Positions 34,461-45,200 of a stretch of DNA of 64,000 nucleotides are shown one piece after another. Origin of the DNA: Myotis daubentonii (Eukaryota > Chordata > Mammalia > Chiroptera > Vespertilionidae); NCBI RefSeq assembly GCF_963259705.1, contig NC_081848.1, positions 49,871,408 through 49,935,407 on the forward strand, written 5' to 3'. Numbering within the stretch: position 1 is the first letter of the stretch; every line of letters starts with the position of its first letter. A program made the translations under genes and the position numbers. A model generated the notes under the pieces. It was not told the origin of the DNA, made no database searches, and saw only the letters and a program-made list of their open reading frames with translations.

Positions 34461-35330
34461 CCACTTGAGCCAGCCCAATTCCTGTGATTTCTCTTCCACT
34501 CTCCTGCCTGGAAGGCACAGGCCTGGGTCCTCATGTCTGGGGCTCAGGGCAGGAGGCCAGACAGGAGCCTGAACATTCTGTAGGTCATGGTCACTTTATT
34601 CAAAATGGTACCTTGGCCTTCAGCTGGCTTTGTTGTCCCCCAGTCCACACGCCTCTGTTTTGTACTCTTCCAAAAATAAACCTCTTGTCTTCTCTAGACT
34701 GTGCAGGACAGTAATCTGGGGGCATCGAGTTGGGGAAGGGAATTAGGGTTTCAGCTGCTTCTTAAATGATTCTCAACCAATATACCTTGTTTCACCCCCT
34801 TCACGCTGCTACTGATTTCTGTGCCTTTTATTGCTATCCATTTAGGATGTAGCTTCCTCAGCTCTGCCAAGTTGGTGACCACTCACCCAGCTGCTTACTG
34901 CTGCTCCAGATTTTGTTGTCATGGTCTGGTCTCTGTTTTTCCTGTCCTGGTGGTTCTTGTTTCTCATAAGGACTTTGGCCCTGGCTGTGGACCAGGCTCT
35001 CCCATATGCTTCCCCTCTCTTCACTGACCCTGCCCTCCAGTGTCACACTAGTGAGGTCTGGGTCAGGCCAGAGCACAATGAACTCTTCCAAACAGGGAAT
35101 TTCTCTCATAGCAGGATTGTCCATACAAGTGACTAAGAACCAGCTCAGAGATTAAAAAGAGGAAGGAGAGGAATGGGAATGGGAGGTCATCTGGGAGGAA
35201 GTTGCATTTGAGCCAGGGGTTGATCAGGTCAATCATGCTTCAGCTCAACTGAGTTTAAATTCATATGTTTTGTATATGAGTAGCCATTAGATTAGGATAG
35301 GAAGTTACTGCAACTTCCTACCCTAATAAT
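34461..35330. other. Unique non-coding DNA
   Basis: No further recognised element. Overlapping open frames 34821-35136 are featureless. Confidence 0.3.
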
Positions 35331-35554
35331 TATTTTTTATTTTAATATATTTTTTATTGATCTCAGAGAGGATGGGAGATGGAGAGAGAGATAGAAACAT
35401 CAATGAGAGAGAATCATTGATTGACTGTCTCCTGCACACCCAACACTGGGGATCAAGCCTGCAATGTGGGCATGTGCCCTTGACCGGAATCAGACCTGGG
35501 ACCCTTCAGTCCACAGGCTGACGCTCTATCCACTGAGCCAAATCGGCTAGGGCC
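35331..35554 (-). mobile_element. Ves SINE
   Basis: Full-length minus-strand Ves with 'ctatccactgagccaaatcg' and T-rich left end. Target duplications could not be set confidently. Confidence 0.9.
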
Positions 35555-35769
35555 AACACAGGGGTTTAAATAAAGGGTTCCAGACAATGTCTGGATTTGA
35601 ATCCTGTATCCTCAATTACTGATTATAATTTGTTTAGATTCTATAATATTCACCTTCCCAATTTATAAAATGGAGTTACTAACAGTACCTTTCTCAGGAG
35701 TATTGGAAAGATTAATTCAATGCAAATGTGTATATAACGTAATTAAGGAAATATAGCATAGTATGTATA

Positions 35770-35965
35770 GATAGTGGCTTGGTACATAGTCTGTGCCAGA
35801 AAGCCTGACTTTAAATCTGAGCTCTGCTAATGAACTTGGGTAAGTTACTTAACTCTTCCGTCCCTTAATTTACTCAGCAGTACACTGGGGATAATGTATT
35901 GTGGGGATTAAATTACATAATATGTATAAAGAACTTAACACAGTTCTTGGACATAGACAACAGGA
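35770..35965 (+). repeat. MIR
   Basis: 'aagttacttaactcttccgt', 'acactggggataatgtattg' and 'aagaacttaacacagttctt' follow MIR. Confidence 0.85.
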
Positions 35966-36019
35966 ACACTTGTTAAAGAGGAATATAAAACATTTGGAGC
36001 ACAACTCCTGAACCAGACT

Positions 36020-36410
36020 GCTGGGTGCAAATCTCATGTTTGCCATTCACAGCCAGGTGTCCTTGGTTAAATTCCTTAACCTTTCTTTAAACATTAAAAA
36101 AGTATTGATGTTAGAGAGAGAGGAAAGGAGAGATAGATAGATAGAGAGAGAGAGAGATCAATTTATTATTCCACTTATTTATACAGTCATTGCTTGATTC
36201 TTGTATGTGCCCTGACAAGAAATTTAACCCGAAACCTTGGAATACCAGAATGACGCTCTCACTAACTGAGCTACCTGGCCAGGGGACTTTCTTTGTTTTC
36301 CTAACTGTGAAATAGACCCAGTAATAGCACCCATTGTGTAGGGATGATGTGAGGATAAAAATGAGTTACCACAGGTAAACAGCACCGACAAGTGCTGGCT
36401 TATCACCGTT
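36020..36410 (+). repeat. MIR split by a Ves
   Basis: 'gtccttggttaaattcctta' before and 'gtgaaatagacccagtaata' after the Ves are consecutive MIR core segments. Confidence 0.85.
36090..36286 (-). mobile_element. Ves SINE in MIR
   Basis: Diverged minus-strand Ves with a (TAGA)/(GA) tract near 36132-36155 and end 'ctacctggccagggg'. 'ctttcttt' duplicates flank it (36081, 36287). Confidence 0.85.
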
Positions 36411-36559
36411 GTACCAGGTTTGGCTGTTTGTCATTCATTTGCTTTTTCCTAGTGCATTCTACCCGTGGAAGATGCTGTCTCCAGTGTGCCTCGCAGGTCA
36501 CATAGCGAGGATGCTCTGGAGACACGAATTGAACCCAGCTCCACTTGTTGAAGCACCTT

Positions 36560-37140
36560 AACTTATCACAGGCCACTCCCTCCTCCTGTGGGCAAACTGA
36601 GGAGCAGGAGTGACCTCTGCGACCATCTTGGAGGAGGTGGCAGTTCAGCCAGGTGCTGTTGGGCCTAATCTGTTCTTCCCGAACCTGTAGCAGGAGGAGG
36701 CCTTGGAAGCACCTGCTCCCCCCACTGAAGGCAGGGGCTGCTGGGCCCTCCTGAGGTGATGGGGGGGAGGAGGGAGGAGCAAGGCTCTTCTGAGACTGTC
36801 ATCCGAGACCCTGGCAATGACAGGTATGTAGCTCAGAGCCTAAACCGAAGGCCGTGCAGACAGGAGGCTGCAGTCATCACTCAGTGGCTTGATAATTGGA
36901 TATTTCTATAATGACAAATTGCAGCTGTTTCTCTTGTCATCGGTGTAAAGCAGTTCCGAGGCGGTGATTTCCCAGGAGGGCCGTGGTTGTTATCCAGTTA
37001 AGACTATGGAAATGCTCGGTGGAGGGGCCGAGTCGCCCGGCTGAGTGAGCTGCGTTTCCGCACCGCTGGCTGCTGGGTAGTCAGCCCTGGCGCTTCGTGC
37101 AGAGAGATCAGCCCCCTGTCATAACATTATCACTGTTAAT
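36560..37140. other. Unique GC-balanced block, possible regulatory element
   Basis: About 580 bp free of recognised repeats, with an E-box CAGCTG, the AT core 'gataattggatatttctata', and moderate CpG around 36950-37080. No coding frame. A conserved enhancer is possible but unproven. Confidence 0.28.
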
Positions 37141-37544
37141 TCTGCACAAGTGTCATGTTCATATGGGCTTGGAGCCTTGCAATTTGTTATTTGGCTCCAA
37201 CCTCTACTGTTTTTTAATTTGACCAAAGGATATTGTAAGACATAAAAATCAATGGAAAGCCTTGTCTTTCTTAGCTTGAAATAATCTTGAAGAATCATCT
37301 TGGAAATATTCTCAGGACACTGGCCTGTTTCCTGAGCCCTGGGGTTCAGATTGGGGTAAGAAAGCTTCAAAATGTCTGCTTTGGCCTCCAGGAAGTCAAA
37401 TCTCTGCTATTCCCACACCTGATTCTCATGGACAGAAATGTTGGAAAATGGGCGGAAGCCATCCTTGTCCTAGGACTTCAAGGGCCTCCACGAAAGGAAG
37501 AAAAACCCTTGGGTAGAGAAAGTATCATGTGTCATTCAGCCTTT

Positions 37545-37660
37545 CTGAGATTAGCCTCTCTTAGCTCATCTGTAAAATGGAGTTATTGTGAGGACTGATG
37601 AATTAATGCAGGTATAGTACTTAGAACAGTGCTTGGCACATGGTGTGGGCTACCTGTAGT
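37545..37660 (+). repeat. MIR 3' half
   Basis: 'ctcatctgtaaaatggagtt' and 'gaacagtgcttggcacatgg'. Confidence 0.85.
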
Positions 37661-37909
37661 GTTAGCTTTGAGATACGTGTTTCAGCACTCTTGGAGGTTG
37701 GGCCCTTTCTGGCCTGAGAAATACCGTGGACAGGAAGAAGCAAATCTCTCCAAATGGTCACATCCTTCGCCTTGTCTTCCATATTTCCCTTGGAAGATCC
37801 CCCTTCATGCCCCATCCTGGCAGCCCCCACCTTCCCCAGTCTAGCCAAGCTGCTTGCGGGAAGACCTTCTGCAAGGGCCAGGCCACCCAGTCACTGAGGT
37901 GGTTCTGAC

Positions 37910-38060
37910 GTGTCACCCATTCATCTAACAATGGTAGTAAGCTAGTTGCTGGGTGTATAGAGGGGAAAGAAACAGGCCTTTGTCCTCAGAGCTCACAATC
38001 TGGTGGAGCAGATGGACCTGGAACAGAACTGAGCCACTTTGAGGTGAAAGTAGGGACAGG
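37910..38060 (-). repeat. L2 3' end
   Basis: Reverse L2: 'cttgttgctgggtgtatag'-type start, then 'ttgtcctcagagctcacaat' and 'ctggtggagcagatgg'. Confidence 0.6.
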
Positions 38061-38779
38061 GTGTCAGAGGAGAACCAAGAAGTGGCCCTGAGGCTGCAAG
38101 GGCCACTGAATGGCCCAGGCGCTAGATTTCATCTAGGAGTGACCCTGTGACTAGTGACTAGTTCGCACAATGGAATGAGTGGGAGTGAGGTGTACCACCT
38201 CTGTCCCAGCCAGGGGTTTTCAGAAGCTGATGTGCCTCTGCCAGTTCTTCTTACCCTTTCATCAACTGGACGCAGAAGACTCTGAGATCCCAGGGATTAT
38301 GGAGCCAAAGGATGCGTTCCTACGTTAAAAAATTAAAAGACCATGGGGAGGAAAGATGCTTGCTGACCAGGAACACCTACATTACTCTATCCTGGAATGA
38401 GAACTAAACTTTGATAGAATTAAGCCACTGGAATTTAGAAGTTTATTATCTGGAATTAGCCTATGGACACAATGCCAGAAAGAGCCCGAACTCTAAGAGC
38501 GCTGATGTCTAATCCAACTGATCGCTCCAGGAAGGACTCTAGGAAGAAGGAACACTGGGGTCTTAAGGTGTCAGCTGAGTTTTGCCAAACAATGTGTGGG
38601 GACGGTGGTGGGTTGAGATGAGGGGTGGATAGGGAGGCGGGGGAGACTGGGAGAATATTGCAGGCAGGGGGAATAGAACAAATGAAGCATGCAAGTGTGT
38701 GCGTATGCGCGAAGGGATAGCATGTGTAGGTGTGTCTGTGTGTGTGCGGTGTGGGTGACAATAAGAAGTTTAGTGTTGC
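38061..38779. other. Unclassified DNA
   Basis: No gene. Possibly more old L2. Minus-strand open frames here are composition effects around a GT-rich stretch (38694-38760). Confidence 0.3.
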
Positions 38780-39090
38780 TGGAGTAAAAAGCATGGGGCC
38801 ACGGGCAGTAAATGAGGCTGCCGCAGTTTATAGAGGGCCATGAAGGACTTTGTGTTCCAAGGAGTTTCATCGACTCCTGTAGACAATGGGAGAAGCCCAA
38901 TGGAATGGTTTGAAATGGGCACTCTGGCCAGATTTGTGATTTATAAAGATCACTTTGCTGGAAGTGTGACAAATGGGTTGGAGAAGGTAAGACTAGAGCC
39001 GGGGAGACCAGAGAGTAGTTAGGAGATGAGCTGGCACAATGGTCCAGAGGGGGAGTGATGCTGGCATGGGCCCGTGGTATAAGGGGCAGA
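38780..39090 (-). repeat. L2 fragment
   Basis: 'agagggccatgaaggacttt' and 'ggcactctggccagatttgt' match reverse-strand L2 upstream of its tail. Confidence 0.6.
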
Positions 39091-39284
39091 AAGACTTGGT
39101 GATTGATTGGGTTGCCAATCAATTGGGGGGCGGGGAGGGACAGGAGAGAAGGAAGCACTAGAGATCATGCCTGGGTTTATAGATCCATCAATAGTTTTTA
39201 GTCATACAACAAGTACATAGTAAGGGGAAATTGTGATTATATTTTCTGTGATAGGTGAGCGCTCATTTTTCTTATTTTGCACAA

Positions 39285-39530
39285 GTTAACCTTCTATCGC
39301 ATTTACTAGGTGCCAGGCACTTTTCTACGCCCTTTACATATACTAACTCATTGATCTTCATAAGAACTCCATGAGGTACAATGATTAGTCCCATTTTACA
39401 GATGAAGAAACGGAGGCACTAAAGGTTAAGAGTCTTGCCTATGCATACCCAGCTGGTAAGTGGGTCAGCATTTGGATCCAGGAAGTCTAGCTCCTCCCTG
39501 TCCATGCTCTCAGCCACCATGCTGTTTCTT
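39285..39530 (-). repeat. MIR
   Basis: Near-complete reverse MIR: 'taggtgccaggcacttttct', 'cccattttacagatgaagaa', 'tacccagctggtaagtgggt'. Confidence 0.9.
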
Positions 39531-39961
39531 GCTTTGTATGTAACATAGTGTCCCAGTTAGAGTCCTTTCAGAACCCAAGGGCCCGGGTAGAACTTCTTGG
39601 ACACCGACGCCAGGTTGGACTGACTGCAGATGCAGTGATCCCAGTTTGAACACTGAGGTCTGAATTCCTGGTTTTCCCTGGAGGGAGCTGTTCTCTAGTT
39701 ACACTGCAGCTCAAGTCCAGGCTTGCTCTTCCTTAGCTTCCTTCATCACCCTCCTTCACCCCTTCCTGTCGCTAGGACTCAGCATGAGGCTGGATGCTCA
39801 TGGGTTATGACACCCTGGGGGCCCTCAGAGCCCTAAACACCAGGACACTTTCCTGTAAGTATAAGTAAGGCCACACAGCCCGTAAACAGTTGGGCATGAA
39901 TTCAAACTCAGGCCTGTATGGCTCCAAAACCACACCGTTTCACTGTTGTCTGTGGCCACCG

Positions 39962-39984
39962 CCCCCCCCCCCCCCCCCCCCCCC
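39962..39984 (+). repeat. (C)23 homopolymer
   Basis: Twenty-three consecutive C. Length is likely unstable in vivo and unreliable in assembly. Confidence 0.9.
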
Positions 39985-40199
39985 GCGTTACCTTCGGAGG
40001 TCGGCACTTGATCCTCAGGACACTAAGAGGAAGCCCAGAGCAGTCTCACTCCTTGGCAATGCAGAGTAAGCTCCCCAATGCTCTCCAGCCCAGCACCATC
40101 CTCGGGGACTCTGTTCTCCTGGTGTGAAATAAGTGCAGCAGAGCCCCGACGGGCTGCCCAGGTGAGCACCGCCCGCTGAGCTACAGCTCACTGACTTCG

Positions 40200-40600
40200 G
40201 CAAATCTGTTGTTAATGCCTTAGGAGCTTAGAACAATCCTAACGAGATGTGAAAATCAATGGCTGCGGGAAAAGACAAAGCAACCTTCTGAGCAAAGTGT
40301 GGGTGAGGAGAGTTGCTTTTAAAAGACCCTGACAAACTATTTGGTGTGCAGCCTGTAAAATGGAGAGTAAATGGCTTTCTTACATTGATTCGTATTTTTC
40401 TTTTCCAAGTTGGAAAGAGGAGCGAGGCAATGGGCTAGGGGGAGAGGCCCTGTGGGCCTCGTACTGTCAAGATAATGATGGTTCAGTTAGAAGCTGAGGC
40501 GAACTTTTACTTTTCCGAGGTACAGAGGGAAACGGGGCTGAATTGGGTTTCCATGTGATGGAGAGAACAATAAAGGTCAATTAGCCGTGATGGCGGAGGC
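40200..40600. other. Unique AT-balanced block
   Basis: No recognised repeat. It resembles conserved intergenic DNA in composition, with 'aataaaggtcaattagccgt' near 40569. Conservation is not testable here. Confidence 0.25.
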
Positions 40601-40984
40601 TGGGAAACAAGCATCTACACCCAGAACACAGCCAGTGCCCTCCCTCCTATCCCCTTTGTGCCCAGCCCTGAGGAAACAGGCTGAGCTAGAGGGAGAGACA
40701 GCCCTGCTGGGGTGGGCAGGGCAGGCGCGGCCTGGCATGCAGCCTGTCTGTGTGAGGGCCACACTGTGAGCCCGAGCCTAGGCTGCCAGGCTCAGTGCCG
40801 AGACACATCACAGCCATTCCTGAGACAGTGCCACGGTCCCCACCTGGCAGAAGAGGCTGGGCTGGGATCACCATCCTGAAGTTATTACTCGGAACCAGTT
40901 ATGTCAAAGGCCACCTGTGGTTTGAAGCCTTGGGGCCTTGGAGCAAGTTTACAGAATCTAAAGAGCTTAGAGTGAACACCCACT

Positions 40985-41475
40985 AGGTCGTCTGTGACCT
41001 GCCTCTCCACCCCCCTCACCTCTCTGACCTCAATTCTGTTGTTTTTCCTTTTCTCTGGTACAGACATGCTGGCCTCCTTGCTGCGTCTCTGATGAGAACC
41101 TTTACTGTATTTATTGCCTTTGTCCCAAATGCTCTTCGCTCAGATATTGCTATGGCTTGAAACCTTACTTCCCTCAAGTCTTATTATTATTGATTTTTTA
41201 GAGAAAGGGAGGGAGAGGGAAAGAGAGAGAAACATCTATCAGCTGCCTCCTGCACTCTCCCCACCTCCCTCCTCCAGGATTGAGCCTGACTCATCCAACC
41301 TCTCGATGCATGGGGCGATGTCCAACCAACTGAGCCACACCAGCCAGGGCCCTCCCTCAAGCCTTTACCGCTCAAATGCACCTCCTCAATGGAGCCTACT
41401 CTACTGTCCCTATTTCAGATGAAAACTAACCCCTAGTCTACGTTTTATTTTCTTCTTGCGTCTGCCTCTCACTAA
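40985..41475 (+). repeat. L2 fragment split by a Ves
   Basis: 'cctttgtcccaaatgctctt' and, after the Ves, 'aatgcacctcctcaatggag' fit the L2 3' region. Confidence 0.6.
41179..41352 (-). mobile_element. Ves SINE
   Basis: Minus-strand Ves ending 'caccagccagggcc', with the 9-bp duplication TCCCTCAAG at 41170-41178 and 41353-41361. Confidence 0.92.
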
Positions 41476-41734
41476 GTGAGAAGGAGTTGAAGGGTAAGGG
41501 AGGCTCACACACGTGAGCAGGCAGAGGCATTGTCTCTTTTTTCCTGGTGGCAGGAGAAGAGGGGACCTGCTCCCTGACCTGTCTCTGCTGAGCGTCCTGG
41601 TGGTTACTGTGCACATCGCTTGTGCCTTCACCGTTCAGTCAGCCTGCCTTAAAGGTAGCAACAAGGAGCCTTCACGTAGGAAGTTGCAAAGACAACACAC
41701 AGATTAGCTAAGAAGTGAGCCCACTGCGTTTCGT

Positions 41735-41983
41735 TTACTCGATATTTAGCCGAATTGTGATTGTACTTACATCAGCCACGCTCAATATGAGGCTCCATTC
41801 CAGAGGGGGCTGTGCACTAACTGCAGCTCCGCTCCCCGGGGTGATGTTGACCTCGTTGGATACAAGCAACTGACGTAGCATCCAGTCCCCCAGTTGCCTG
41901 CCTTGTCCTGATTCTGCATATTCTGCAAAACCATTTCTGCTTCCCATGCCTGCCCATGACCTGCACAGCTCCGCACTGGTCAT
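41735..41983 (-). other. Unrecognised 82-codon open frame
   Basis: A minus-strand frame whose second half (roughly residues 35-80, including NEVNITPGSGAAVS) has no low-complexity bias. A GTAAGT donor motif falls inside it (around 41770). No family recognised. It may be an old repeat or chance. Confidence 0.15.
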
Positions 41984-42849
41984 TTCCTTGTTTCAGAAAA
42001 GGCATGCCACTCTCCCAATCTTGCTTCAGGGGATCAAATTTAGCTTTCAGATTACCGAGTTTTCATTACTGTGTTTCTGGGTTCCTAGCTATTTCTATTT
42101 CTATGTGCTACTGCAGAGACTGATGTAATAGGGGATATGTGGAGGTTTGCTGTTCTCCCATGTGAAGTGATAATGGCTGTTCCCAAAACTCAGTGTCAGC
42201 TCAGTGCTCACTTGAGCACTGAGCCAAGCCCAACAGACCAGGCGCCAGCACTGACTATGGTCAACGCAGACCCCACTTCATCTTCCTGTGTCGCCAGGGT
42301 GACTCCCATTGCCCCAGGTCGTGAACTGGGTAGGGCTGGACAGATGCATACTCCAATATGTCACCCTCTTCTCTTGGGCAGAGGGCCCTCTGACATCAAT
42401 CCAGCTTGGGCATTTTATTATTTTATTTCATACTAGACGCCTGATGCACGAATTTGTGCACATTGAAGGAAATTAATTAGAAGAAATATTTTAATATTGC
42501 TATTTGCCCTTTCTCTATAATAGAAGTGTCAACCAAATTCATGATCGACAATGACAGATGGAAACACATGCGTGTGATTGGCACTGATGAGAGCTTTATA
42601 TATATAGATAGATAAACTTGCTTAATTAGACCTGCTTTCTGATTTAGCTAAACTTTTTCCAGCCCAGTGAAGCACCCCAACTTCTCTTTCAGGTAATTGT
42701 CAGCAACACAGCAGTAAATATCAACATGAAGCACATTATTATTGTAGATCACACAGGGAGAACAAAGGGTGAAATATTTAACTGCAGCAGTGTTTGACTA
42801 TATTCTGCGCAGTGAGAAAACCCGAAGTAATTTTCAAGGTCCACCATTT

Positions 42850-43011
42850 CTTACTTCTTTTCAGACGGGTCAAGTTTCTAAACTTTCTAAATCTCTGTTT
42901 TCTGGCTAATGAAAAGAAAGTAGGATTCTACCGAGTCTCCTATCTACCTACTCCAGGACTTCTGTGAGGATCTAATGAGATGAGGCACGGGAAAACACTT
43001 CACAGACATTT
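42850..43011 (+). repeat. MIR carried inside a Helitron
   Basis: The same MIR copy as at 3755-3930, inverted with its Helitron. It includes 'aaatctctgttttctggct' and 'gaggatctaatgagatgagg'. Confidence 0.7.
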
Positions 43012-43019
43012 GGTTAAAG

Positions 43020-43330
43020 CAGCGGTTCTCAACCTGTGGATCGTGACCCCTTTGGGGATCGAACGATCCTTTCACAGGGGTCACCTAAGACCATCGGAAA
43101 ACACATATATAATTACATATTGTTTTTGTGATTAATCACTATGCTTTTATTATGTTCAATTTGTAACAATGAAAATACATCCTGCATATCAGATATTTAC
43201 ATTACGATTCATAACAGTAGCAAAATTACAGTTATGAAGTAGCAACGAAAATAATTTTATGGTTGGGGGTCACCACAACATGAGGAATTGTATTAAAGGG
43301 TTGTGGCATTAGGAAGGTTGAGAACCACTG
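43020..43330 (+). mobile_element. Non-autonomous hAT inside Helitron
   Basis: 311 bp with termini 'cagcggttctcaacctgtgg' and 'aaggttgagaaccactg'. A perfect 8-bp duplication GGTTAAAG flanks it (43012-43019, 43331-43338). The 3322-4326 Helitron retains the matching uninterrupted site ('catttt aaccaaatg' on the opposite orientation, around 3745-3755). Confidence 0.95.
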
Positions 43331-43773
43331 GGTTAAAGTGTAAAATGTTTGCACCTGGCTATGAAGCAAGTCATGTTCCTGGGCTGAAGAAACTCCAAGG
43401 AGGCTAATTGTCACTAGGGAGAGGAAGCCAGGTATTGCTATGTGACATCATTACCTGATGCCCACAGCGATTGTTTCTGGGCAGGGGTGGGCTGTGGGCT
43501 GCATTTTGCACCATGGGATCTTGGCAGTGTTGGCTGCAATTTGGTGGGGTGGGGTGTTGCTCTGGGGTGGTGGCGGGGCCTATGTTCCACTTGGGGAAAG
43601 CTGAGTGCTACTTTGTGGGTGTCAGACCATGCTGCCGTTTCTTTGTAAATGTCCAGTGTGCATCATGGAAGCTCCTGTGTTGAGTGTCTGTCCCCTGGTG
43701 GTCAGTGCACATCATAGCAACCGTTCGGATAGTCAGAGGGACACTTAACATATTAGCATTTTATATATATAGA

Positions 43774-44118
43774 ATAGAGGCCCAGTGCATGAAAAATTGG
43801 GGGGGGGGTGTCCCCGAAGCCCGGCCTGCACCCTCTCGCAATCCAGGACCTTTCGGGGGATGTCTGACTGCTGGTTTAGGCCCGATCTGCGTGGACCTAA
43901 ACTGGCAGTCAGACATCCTTCTCACAATCCAGGATGACTGGCGCCTAACTGCTCGCCTGCCTGCCTGATTGCCCCTAACCACCTCTGCCTGCCTGCCTGA
44001 TTGCCCCTAACTGCTCCCTGGGGGGTGGGGCCACCCAGGGCGAGGGACTGTGGTGTTCTGGTCTCTGGTTGTTCTGGTCGTTCCACTGTTTTGGTCACTG
44101 GGATTTTATTATGTAGGA
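43774..44118 (-). mobile_element. HeliBat-type Helitron abutting another
   Basis: Minus-strand start TC at 44118-44117 ('tcctacataataaaatcc'), preceded on the minus strand by A (44119). Its degenerate 3' end (CTAT) directly joins the 5' TC of the next Helitron at 43773. It carries a G10 run near 43799-43808, an internal inverted repeat (43858-43918), and 'gcctgcctgattgcccctaa' units like the 14261 copy. Confidence 0.9.
43858..43918. repeat. Inverted repeat inside Helitron
   Basis: Arms 43858-43880 and 43896-43918 pair at 21 of 23 positions around a 15-nt loop. Confidence 0.85.
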
Positions 44119-45039
44119 TTGCTTTATTTCATTCTTTTGTCATTCCATTTTAGTTTAGAGGCTTGGTTGTTTTGTGTCCAACCTCCTGCCTGGCTCTCTG
44201 CAGTTACTCTTGATCACAGCTGTAGTCCCAAGGAGGTCTCCTCTCCAGGGTGTCTGGCAGGAAGAGGAGCATATGTCAGGGGGCTGGGAAGCTGACAGAA
44301 ACCTTTTTTTATCTGTTTAATGTTTTATTAGAGTTCATGTAGCAATGTATGTAAAGCAAGTCCCATGGTGGGAAAATCCAGAATAAATTACTGCCTGCAG
44401 TTTCCTGGTGGGCATTAATCTTGTAGGTTGGAGACGAGAGATGCGAGTAGCATGGCATTATTATGCCAACATTAGTGTTGAAGGTCCCGCACATTCCTCA
44501 TGAATCCTGCGATGTTGGAGCCATGGGCCTTAGAGACCAGCCAGTTGAACCCCACATAATATGAATGAGGCTCAGAGACACGGAAAGGCCCCAGGCCACG
44601 TGGTGCAGAAGGGCGTAATTTGGGCGGTGATATTAGTTCAGCTTCAGCATCCTGAGGCACAGCTTTGAATGGGTGTGAAAGATTGTTTTAAGGAAGCCAA
44701 AGCCTGTTATTACTGAGAAGTCCCCATCAGAGCAGCTGGCCTGCACTCTCTCTTCCTGTTGTTTCTTACGGTGTATTTAGGCCTAACCTGCAGGCTCTCT
44801 GGATTCTTTGATTCCTTTGGCAGCTGAAGGCAGCTCTGATAGGAACAGAAAGTGCCCAGGGCCTGGACAGGCAGTTACACAGTGGAACTCCAGTTTTATT
44901 CCTCTGTGATACGGGGATGGTACTCCCTGACCTGCCTTGGCCATAGCCTGGGGGCAGTGCTGGGGCCGCTGTGACCAGCCTCATCCCTCCCCCAGTCAGC
45001 TCCGACACTTCCAAAAGGATCTCCAAGCTCCTACATGGT
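44119..45039. other. Unclassified DNA with MIR scrap
   Basis: No gene. 'tgaatgaggctcagagacac' near 44561 suggests a MIR remnant. Confidence 0.3.
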
Positions 45040-45200
45040 CCTGCCAGTCCCAGACACCCCATGTTGCTTACTTTCATGTCCTTGTTCACGCTGGTTCTTC
45101 CTGCCTCACCCTAGTCACGGGCCTTTCAAGGCTCAGCCAAAGTTGCCACTGTTTCCTTGTTGCTTGCATCTCCCCTGCCCAATCAAATTCGCCTCTTCTT
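45040..45200 (+). repeat. L2 fragment
   Basis: 'cctcaccctagtcacgggcc' and 'ttcaaggctcagccaaagtt' fit L2 3' DNA. Confidence 0.55.

Larger units (their letters stand above)
42433..43773 (-). mobile_element. HeliBat-type Helitron with captured DNA, split by a hAT
   Basis: Minus-strand start TC at 43773-43772 ('tctatatatataaaatgc') and end CTAG at 42433-42436 after the hairpin tgcacgaatttgtgca. Host T (minus strand) at 42432. Minus the inserted hAT it is about 1.02 kb and matches the Helitron at 3322-4326 along its length, including a MIR and adjoining DNA such as 'agtttcttcagcccaggaac'. It abuts a second Helitron at 43774 without any gap. Confidence 0.93.

Noticed and set aside
38571..39158. 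195-codon minus-strand open frame
   Set aside because: It covers L2-derived DNA and GT/CA-rich sequence, with no recognisable domain.
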